Assembly (NCBI GenBank): GCA_012964265.1
Contig: DTUH01000054.1
Location: 1-17,896, forward strand
From: Candidatus Lambdaproteobacteria bacterium
Lineage (GTDB): Bacteria; SAR324; NAC60-12
Direction: 5' to 3'
DNA: 17,896 nt
Every line of letters begins with the position of its first letter. The first letter of the stretch is position 1. Below the pieces are notes generated by a model that was not told the DNA's origin, searched no databases, and worked only from the letters and a program-made list of their open reading frames with translations. The translations under genes and the position numbers were made by a program. Below are positions 8,263 through 14,092 of this stretch, piece after piece.

Positions 8263-8690
8263 TGTCAAATCAACTCACTCTTGAAGTAGTCACTCCTCAC
8301 CGAACAGTTATGGTTGAGGACGTGGATTCAGTGACTCTGCCCGGCAGTGAAGGTGAACTCGGTATTTTGCCTGAACACGTCCCTGTATTGACTACACTGG
8401 ATTCCGGAATTATGTCCTATAGTATTAGTGGAAAAACAAAAGCAATTGCTGTCCACTGGGGCTATGCTCAAGTTGAAGGAAACAGTGTCAGGGTCCTCGC
8501 AGAATTGGCCGAAACCGCAGCAGAAATTGACTTGGAGCGGGCAAAAAATGCGGAAATAAAAGCAAAGGAGATCCTCGTTTCCGTAACTTCCTCAACGGCT
8601 GAATGGGAAGCTGAGGAAAGTCGGCAGAAAAAATATGAGAGCAAACTGAAACGCTCGATAGTGCGTCAAAAAGTGGCCCAATATCTATAA
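8262..8690 (+). CDS. atpC: F-type ATP synthase subunit epsilon
   Basis: A 142-aa protein. The N-terminal beta-sandwich begins LTLEVVTPHRTV and contains the signature LPGSEGELGILPEHVPVLT. It is followed by a C-terminal helical hairpin rich in charged residues (about 88-140). Epsilon sits on gamma at the foot of F1, couples rotation to the c ring and can inhibit hydrolysis. It starts on the ATG that overlaps the beta stop. It is the last gene of the operon; no strong intrinsic terminator is seen just after it. Confidence 0.95.
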   Translation: MSNQLTLEVVTPHRTVMVEDVDSVTLPGSEGELGILPEHVPVLTTLDSGIMSYSISGKTKAIAVHWGYAQVEGNSVRVLAELAETAAEIDLERAKNAEIKAKEILVSVTSSTAEWEAEESRQKKYESKLKRSIVRQKVAQYL

Positions 8691-8857
8691 ACCAGTTTCC
8701 GGCAGTTCCTAATCATCAGACTTTTCCCTTCCGGGGTTGCAAAAACCCTCGTGAATCCGGGACTCTTCCAAATCAAAAGCCAAAGCAGTCACAACTCCGT
8801 TATTTAAATTCTGCATTTAAAACAGCGAGCCGAGTTTGACTGAAATAAAAATTCAAC

Positions 8858-8887
8858 TTGCAAAAAAAGAATTCAGCCTGTCATAAT
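8858..8887 (+). promoter_or_regulatory. Possible sigma70 promoter upstream of the 132-aa gene and popT
   Basis: TTGCAA at 8858-8863 matches four of six -35 bases and CATAAT at 8882-8887 matches five of six -10 bases, with an 18-bp spacer. If it is used, the transcript would begin near 8895 and run through repeat element A before reaching the gene at 9111. The match is modest. Confidence 0.3.
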
Positions 8888-8941
8888 TCTTGCAGGATGT
8901 ATCTAAATGCACCGTGCTAATTTCATTCTGTTACGTGGAAA

Positions 8942-9054
8942 TCACGAGTTTTATCGTGTCATCCCGAACACATGTGAGGGATCTTATAAGATATCAGCAA
9001 TTTATCAGATCTCTCCCCCTTCGGTCGAAATGACATGTCGCAGTCAATAATATC
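8942..9054 (+). repeat. Repeat element A (core 8958-9034), inverted-end intergenic element
   Basis: The core is bounded by GTCATCCCGA (8958-8967) and TCGAAATGAC (9025-9034), which are imperfect inverted repeats extending inwards through the GAGGGATCT and AGATCTCTCCCCCTTCGG arms. A longer stretch, 8942-9054, matches 16087-16197 in the opposite orientation at about 86% by hand alignment (16 mismatches and one 2-base gap). There is no coding frame. It resembles a MITE or a REP-like palindromic element; the mobilising enzyme, if any, is not in the window. Confidence 0.75.
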
Positions 9055-9110
9055 CGTACCTTACAAGAATCAATAACTCATGAGTTCTGTTAAACTGGGA
9101 TAAAAACTTT

Positions 9111-9509
9111 ATGCTGGAAGACAAAACAATTTCAAAACCAGGACTCAAGGGTTTTCAGGAAAATTTAATCCAGAGACTCGGTCCCGATGAAGGACGCGCG
9201 CTTAATGTGCTGGGAGCAGACTTTTTTTATCTGGTGGATCAGCTCTCAATTAATCTTCAAAAAAAACATCCGCAGGATGCTCCACTTTTAGATTTGAATG
9301 AGTCCGAATTTCCGTGGGAATTGCAGGTTTTCACCAACCAGTTTTTGCGTGAATGCGCACAAACTTCACGGCAACTGACTTTTTTTTGCCACGGTTTACG
9401 AAAAAAGCTCGAGGATGCTGAGTTTAGCAAGGAGTTCTGGAAAATACTGAATGAAGCATATCAGCAACATTTTTTCGTTGCAGACAGCAAAAAGAATTAC
9501 CTTGTCTGA
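9111..9509 (+). CDS. Hypothetical protein, 132 aa
   Basis: I do not recognise this protein. It is soluble, with no signal peptide or membrane helix, and predicted mainly helical from its composition. The middle is acidic and aromatic (LDLNESEFPWEL), followed by a cysteine- and phenylalanine-containing stretch (TFFCHGLRKKL), and the C-terminus is rich in aromatic and lysine residues. The ATG at 9111 has no strong ribosome site. Its codon use looks like that of its neighbours, and the frame is open over its full length. It ends 20 bp before the DUF368 gene on the same strand, so co-transcription is likely. A role linked to that membrane protein is only a guess. Confidence 0.6.
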   Translation: MLEDKTISKPGLKGFQENLIQRLGPDEGRALNVLGADFFYLVDQLSINLQKKHPQDAPLLDLNESEFPWELQVFTNQFLRECAQTSRQLTFFCHGLRKKLEDAEFSKEFWKILNEAYQQHFFVADSKKNYLV

Positions 9510-9529
9510 GTATTAAAATCTCTTCCCTC

Positions 9530-10546
9530 ATGCCTCCTGATTCCATGAACATTCAAGTAAGCTCTACTACCAAAGACACTGCCAATCCTGACTCATGGAA
9601 AGATGCGTGGCTGGCCTCACCAGGTCCCAGGACTTTTTCTGAACATCTTAATTTATTTTTAAAAGGTGTGGCTATGGGTACTGCGGATATTGTCCCGGGG
9701 GTTTCCGGAGGAACGATTGCATTTATAACAGGTATTTATGAATCCTTGCTGAATGCTATTTCCTCAATCAAAGGTAAATTAATTCTACATGCAATACGCT
9801 TGAATTTCAAAAAAGCTTTATCAGAAATTCATTTGTGCTTCTTAGTTACACTTGTTTCAGGAATCGCACTAGCCGTTATCAGCACTGCACACTTGATGCA
9901 CTTCCTGCTGACAGAACATCCTGTACAAACCTGGTCCATCTTTTTTGGCCTGATCACAGCGTCAATTTTGGTGGTCGGCCACTCGATAAAAAATCGATTT
10001 TCAAACTTCCCCGCCTTAATGTTAGGAACTCTGCTGGCCTACGGAATTACGGGGCTTATACCGCTGCACACCCCGGAAGCACCCTGGTTTATCTTTTTCA
10101 GTGGAATGGTAGCGATTTGCGCCATGATCCTTCCGGGATTAAGCGGTTCATTTATTCTCCTTATTTTAGGAAAATACGCTTTCATTACAGCAGCATTGAG
10201 AAATCCTTTGCTTCTGGAAAATCTTGAAATCATCCTCATTTTCTGCGCCGGATGTCTAATTGGAATTTTGGGTTTTTCTCGTGTTTTGCGCTACGGACTT
10301 GCACGCTGGCATGATTACACTTTAGCAGTCTTAACCGGAATCATGATCGGTTCGATGCGGAAAGTCTGGCCCTGGAAAATAACTTTGGAAAGTCAAATAA
10401 TCCGTGGAAAAGAACACGTACTGCGGGAAGAAAACGTCTGGCCATTAATTGATGCAGAATTGGGGATTGCCCTGTTGCTGATGGGTACAGGTTTTGTGCT
10501 GGTTCTGATGTTGGATAAAATGTCAAAATATCGTGCTGAAGGCTAA
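9530..10546 (+). CDS. popT: DUF368 membrane protein, PopT-type undecaprenyl-phosphate translocase
   Basis: A 338-aa polytopic membrane protein with about eight or more hydrophobic segments. It carries both DUF368 signatures: KGVAMGTADIVPGVSGGTIA around residues 45-64, continuing to GIYE, and a second related block MILPGLSGSFILLILG at 199-214. The two similar PGxSG motifs suggest an internally duplicated transporter fold. DUF368 proteins were shown in 2023 to be polyprenyl-phosphate translocases (PopT) that return undecaprenyl phosphate to the cytoplasmic face for peptidoglycan and surface polysaccharide synthesis. The first ATG is at 9530; a second at 9545 would remove five residues, and neither has a clear ribosome site. 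Its stop overlaps the stop of the convergent minus-strand gene by three bases. Confidence 0.9.
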   Translation: MPPDSMNIQVSSTTKDTANPDSWKDAWLASPGPRTFSEHLNLFLKGVAMGTADIVPGVSGGTIAFITGIYESLLNAISSIKGKLILHAIRLNFKKALSEIHLCFLVTLVSGIALAVISTAHLMHFLLTEHPVQTWSIFFGLITASILVVGHSIKNRFSNFPALMLGTLLAYGITGLIPLHTPEAPWFIFFSGMVAICAMILPGLSGSFILLILGKYAFITAALRNPLLLENLEIILIFCAGCLIGILGFSRVLRYGLARWHDYTLAVLTGIMIGSMRKVWPWKITLESQIIRGKEHVLREENVWPLIDAELGIALLLMGTGFVLVLMLDKMSKYRAEG

Positions 10547-11322
10547 ACCGTTTCTTCTATATCTCTGAGAAACGTCCTGACTGAGTCAAGTAGAATTTTA
10601 CGCATTTCAATCTGCTCCTCAATTTTATCGCAAGCCGCAAAATTATCGCAGTAAATCGAAATTGTTTGCAGTGACTCCCTGATTTTGTTTGGTGACATGC
10701 GGTATTTTTCGCCTGCAGCTGCCATTTCCGCTTTTATTTCATCATCTTCCGGATGCTCAAGTGCCTGTCTTTCCCGAACACGCTTCAGCGTCTCCCTCAA
10801 CTCCCTGATACTTGGCGCAGATTTTTCACCCCTTGCTTCCTGCCATATTTCTTCACGTTCTTTCGGAGTTTTGCAACTGCTCAAGAGGTACGCTCCGGTA
10901 GCAGTGTAGCGCCCAATCAGTTCAGGATTTGCTGAATATACCTCAGCCACTTTCCGGCATTGCATCGCCGAAGAGTATGGCATATTTATATTTTCAGCAT
11001 ACCACGATTTTATTTGTTCGGTTGTGAGTTTGGATTCCTTGAGCAGGGAATGCAGTGAGATTAAATGGAGGCCCAGCAAAAAATAGTCATCAGCGATATT
11101 TTCAATGAATTTATTTATACTGCTCACCACTTTCTGCACCGGTGGAGAACTTTTTTGTGCAGAGTTTTCCGCAGCATCTAAATTCAACTCCGGAAGAAAA
11201 AAATTCGTTTGCAATCTTCCTACCGGAAGAGGAGTATTTTCTGCTGCAGAGATGTTTTGCTGAACGCCTTCCTGCTGAATTTCGCGTTGTGAACCCAGAT
11301 TTATTTTTAGTGCTTTACTCAT
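10543..11322 (-). CDS. Uncharacterised protein paired with a ParA-like ATPase; possible ParB-like or DUF3102-like partner
   Basis: A 259-aa soluble protein. Residues 1-65 look disordered and polar (Q, N, S, P). Residues 66-110 are helical, ending in EQIKSWYAENINMPYSS, followed by AMQCRKVAEVY (119-129). Then TGAYLLSSCKTPKEREEIWQEA (142-163) and SIRELRETLKRVRER (171-185) follow, a pattern that resembles the post-HTH helices of ParB/KorB or DUF3102 proteins. The C-terminus (190-259) is charged and helical. It lies 36 bp downstream of a ParA-family gene on the same strand. From its position it could be the DNA- or cargo-binding partner of that ATPase, but no family match is certain. Its stop overlaps the popT stop, leaving no room for a separate terminator. 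Confidence 0.6.
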   Translation of the reverse strand: MSKALKINLGSQREIQQEGVQQNISAAENTPLPVGRLQTNFFLPELNLDAAENSAQKSSPPVQKVVSSINKFIENIADDYFLLGLHLISLHSLLKESKLTTEQIKSWYAENINMPYSSAMQCRKVAEVYSANPELIGRYTATGAYLLSSCKTPKEREEIWQEARGEKSAPSIRELRETLKRVRERQALEHPEDDEIKAEMAAAGEKYRMSPNKIRESLQTISIYCDNFAACDKIEEQIEMRKILLDSVRTFLRDIEETV

Positions 11323-11358
11323 GTACTGTTAAAACCAAAAAAGCTGTTTATTTCCTGA

Positions 11359-12144
11359 TTAATGGACATTAAGTCCATCTTTTTGCCGCTGAACAATCCG
11401 CCGCATAATTTCCCTGCAAAGCAGGTCATACATCTCCGCACCTCTGGTGCGCCCTTTGCGGTAATCAAAAATGTTTTGCTGAAATGCCGGTGCTTCCTGA
11501 ATGGAAACGGACTCTTCAATCATTCGTTTGAACATCAAATCCGGCCACCTTTCCCGGAGTCCTGCAGTAATGGTCTGTGCCAGCTTAGTCCGTGGTTGTG
11601 TGCGGGTGATCGCAATTCCCAGAACTTCTGCTTTGCACTGGCCTAACATGCTGGATTTGAATTCATCAATGTAGGTCATGATCTGGTCACAACCACTATA
11701 ACCCAGATAATCTGTCACCACCGGAACAATCACGTAATCCGCATACATTAAAATGTTGCGGCTGACCTCACTCCAACTCGGTGCGGTATCAACGATCACT
11801 ATTCGATGGTTGATGGATGAAAGCAGATTTTTGAACAGCGAATCTTTGAAACTGGTATGACTGAGATAACTTGAGGCCTCCACCATGGCTTCTCCGCCTG
11901 ATGGTAAAAAAGAAAGGTGACGGTCAAGTTGAATAAACTCAAAATTGCTGACCTTTCCCAAAATCACATGGGCAAGATTACAGTGATGATCGCGCTGAAA
12001 AGTTGTGGTGACATTGGCCTGAATGTCTGAATCAATCAAAAGAACTTCACGTCGGGCTTTGGCAATTCTGGCAGCTAAACTGATGGCAAGAGTGGTCTTG
12101 GCCTGACCGCCTTTCATAGTCATGACAGCAATTTTGATACTCAC
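11359..12144 (-). CDS. ParA/MinD-family ATPase with a KGGQAKTT P-loop
   Basis: A 261-aa protein of the deviant Walker-type ATPase family, which positions DNA or large complexes in the cell. Visible are the deviant Walker A KGGQAKTT (residues 11-18, with signature K11 and catalytic-loop K16), Walker A' LLIDSDIQAN (35-44), Walker B IVIVDTAP (115-122) and the following VIVPVVTDYLGYSG block. Unusual points are alanine instead of glycine before the catalytic lysine, and IQAN in place of the common PQGN. The start is a GTG at 12144, with AGAAGG a few bases upstream. There is no membrane-targeting helix of the MinD kind at the C-terminus, so ParA/Soj-like positioning is more likely. The partner gene follows after 36 bp. 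The cargo is unknown. Confidence 0.88.
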   Translation of the reverse strand: MSIKIAVMTMKGGQAKTTLAISLAARIAKARREVLLIDSDIQANVTTTFQRDHHCNLAHVILGKVSNFEFIQLDRHLSFLPSGGEAMVEASSYLSHTSFKDSLFKNLLSSINHRIVIVDTAPSWSEVSRNILMYADYVIVPVVTDYLGYSGCDQIMTYIDEFKSSMLGQCKAEVLGIAITRTQPRTKLAQTITAGLRERWPDLMFKRMIEESVSIQEAPAFQQNIFDYRKGRTRGAEMYDLLCREIMRRIVQRQKDGLNVH

Positions 12145-12235
12145 ACCCCTTCTATTTTAAACATTCTCAATCAAAAGAAAAAAGTAAAAACGGACGTTAA
12201 AACCTACCATGACTCCGTATGAGAACACAAGACAG

Positions 12236-12262
12236 TAAAAAGACTGTTCGTCATGCAGTCCT
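12236..12262 (-). terminator. Probable intrinsic terminator of pfaD
   Basis: Read on the minus strand, AGGACTG and CAGTCTT form a 7-bp stem (one G-T pair) around a 9-base loop, followed directly by a short T run. It begins about 30 bp after the pfaD stop and sits before the ParA-like gene, so it would separate their transcripts. The stem is short and the T run is only about five to six bases. Confidence 0.45.
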
Positions 12263-12292
12263 GTAAAATACCGTCTGAAAAAAATTCCTGTT

Positions 12293-13918
12293 TCAAACTG
12301 AAAAAGGCTGTGGTGTATAGACTTCGCAAGCAGATGGGAACCAAACGCCTTGCATCTGCAAAAGACGCAACCGATACATATACGCCGCTCCAGTCATGAT
12401 GTGCCATCCCACTTCCACCGCTTTTCGATTGGAAAACTGTTCCAGATATGAACCCTTAACCCAATTATTGAACGCACCCATTGCCGGTCCGGCCCAGATT
12501 TGATAATCTGCTTCGCGTCCCTGCTCACCCGAATTTGACCAACGTGAAGACAAACCGAGATACCAGCGAAAAATCAGTGCCATTTTACGCTTTGGATGAT
12601 CTTTCGCACGTTCAATTTGGTGCGGATCACGGGCATTGAAATGCTCCTCCGTTTGACGCCAAATTTCATCAAGTGAACTGCGGAAAACTTGTTGTTCCAG
12701 TTTTAAGCGCTCCTGCAGCGGAATTGCTTCGATGCTTTCATAGTTTTTATATAACTCATACAGCTTTTTTGCTCGCATCGGAAACATTGTTCCGCGCTTA
12801 AGAACTTGTAATTCCACCCCCATTTCAAACATATCCGCGGCCGGAGCCATCGTTACATCCGTCATTTCTGCCTGAGCTAACAAGTTCTTGGTGTGAGCTG
12901 ACGCGGCAGCTTCCACACAGGATTGATTGACAGAACCGGTAGCGACATAAGCCGCACCCATCATAAAGGCTGCCAGGGCAGAAGACGGAGTTCCAATTCC
13001 GCCTGCGGCTCCTATCCGAATTGGCTGAGCATAATCATGTTTGCTCTGAAATTGTTCTCGTAATGCCAACATGGCTGGAAGTAGCAAAACAAGCGGGCGG
13101 TTGTCAGTATGTCCTCCGGAATCTGCTTCTACTGTGATGTCGTCTGCCATAGGAACATTTTCTGCGAGCTGGGCTTGTTCCCCAGTGATACTTCCCACTG
13201 CAACTAATTTTCGGAGAATTGCTTCCGGCGCCGGAGCCATAAATTTTGAAGCAACTTCGGTTCGAGAAATTTTCGCAATGACCCTGTTGCCGATCTCAAT
13301 CTGATTTTGCCCGTTGAAACGTAAACCGGCCACGCGGTAACGCACAATATTTTGAGTCAGACCAAGAAATGCCGAAGCCTCTACTGTCTTCACGCCATGC
13401 TTCAAAAACAAATCTACAGCTGCGCGTTCAATTGCGTCTTCGCTGGGGCTGTGGATAAGGTTGAAGGCATAAGGGCCATTTGGTAAAGCCTGCTGGACTT
13501 TGTTAATTGCCTCTTCAATACGGGACGGCACCAGGCCAGCTGCCCCAAATGAACTTAGTAACCCTTTTTTACCGGAGGCAATTACCAGTTCCTCCGAAGC
13601 AATGCCATTAGCCATCGCTCCAGTCATATACGCCATATTAATACCGTAAACCCGCATGAATTCCGGATCTCCAAACTGCCCCACCTGCATAGGCTGAACA
13701 TGAGCTAAAAGAGACACGGAGGTTCCTGATGTTGAATCCGTCACGTCTTCGGCAAGACACACACCTGTAGCCGTTTCATTTTGCACTACATAGATTGCCT
13801 GATTCAAGTGCAGCAATTTGTTGCGGATATCTATCTCGCTATAAGCAACCTTGCCTGGAACTATAGACACACGTTCGCTGTTTGCTGAAAAATTATTGCT
13901 GAGGCGAATTTGACTCAT
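12293..13918 (-). CDS. pfaD: PfaD-family FMN-dependent enoyl reductase (polyunsaturated fatty acid/polyketide type)
   Basis: A 541-aa protein of the usual PfaD length, a nitronate monooxygenase-like TIM barrel. Family blocks visible are DVTDSTSGTSVSLLAHVQPM (58-77), EADSGGHTDNRP (264-275), the phosphate-binding GAAGGIGTPSS (303-313) and GAAYVATGSVNQ (321-332), and the C-terminal PfaD extension with FRWYLGLSSRWS and YQIWAGPAMGAFN. In PUFA synthases PfaD acts in trans as the enoyl reductase on acyl chains carried by the PfaA carrier domains; relatives serve trans-AT polyketide synthases. Here no pfaA, pfaB or pfaC lies next to it. The ATG at 13918 has no good ribosome site. It follows lepA after 174 bp containing repeat element B. 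Confidence 0.92.
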   Translation of the reverse strand: MSQIRLSNNFSANSERVSIVPGKVAYSEIDIRNKLLHLNQAIYVVQNETATGVCLAEDVTDSTSGTSVSLLAHVQPMQVGQFGDPEFMRVYGINMAYMTGAMANGIASEELVIASGKKGLLSSFGAAGLVPSRIEEAINKVQQALPNGPYAFNLIHSPSEDAIERAAVDLFLKHGVKTVEASAFLGLTQNIVRYRVAGLRFNGQNQIEIGNRVIAKISRTEVASKFMAPAPEAILRKLVAVGSITGEQAQLAENVPMADDITVEADSGGHTDNRPLVLLLPAMLALREQFQSKHDYAQPIRIGAAGGIGTPSSALAAFMMGAAYVATGSVNQSCVEAAASAHTKNLLAQAEMTDVTMAPAADMFEMGVELQVLKRGTMFPMRAKKLYELYKNYESIEAIPLQERLKLEQQVFRSSLDEIWRQTEEHFNARDPHQIERAKDHPKRKMALIFRWYLGLSSRWSNSGEQGREADYQIWAGPAMGAFNNWVKGSYLEQFSNRKAVEVGWHIMTGAAYMYRLRLLQMQGVWFPSACEVYTPQPFSV

Positions 13919-13976
13919 TTTATATTGTTAGCATGATTAGATTTGATGGTTTCAAAATAAGTCTGAAATCCACGCT

Positions 13977-14055
13977 GTCATTTCGACCGTAGGGATAAAT
14001 ATTTATGATATTAGTGCTTAACATAGAAAAGATTTCTCGCTTCGCTCGAAATGAC
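13977..14055 (+). repeat. Repeat element B, inverted-end intergenic element
   Basis: A 79-bp segment between lepA and pfaD, bounded by GTCATTTCGA (13977-13986) and TCGAAATGAC (14046-14055), perfect 10-base inverted ends that continue imperfectly (CCGTAGGGA against GCGAAGCGA). The interior GATATTAGTGC resembles GATATCAGCA in element A. Length and ends match the cores of elements A (77 bp) and C (75 bp). It has no coding frame and may fold as a long hairpin when transcribed. Confidence 0.75.
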
Positions 14056-14092
14056 GCTGTTTTAGGAATTATTATTGGTTCATCAGATTTGA

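Larger units (their letters stand above)
8691..9110. other. 420-bp gene-free spacer after the atp operon
   Basis: No convincing coding frame is seen. At 8734-8748 a 5-bp hairpin (GGGTT/AACCC) could be formed, but it has no T tract, so a terminator for the atp operon is not established. The right half holds repeat element A (8942-9054), and a possible promoter lies at 8858-8887. The rest shows no structure I can name. Confidence 0.6.

Noticed and set aside
8731..8762. Terminator after atpC
   Set aside because: The GGGTT/AACCC hairpin is only 5 bp and is not followed by a T run.
12145..12235. Promoter or parS-like site upstream of the ParA-like gene
   Set aside because: Only weak hexamers were found (for example TTGTGT-18-TAGGTT, or TAAAAT without a -35), and no convincing long inverted repeat was seen.
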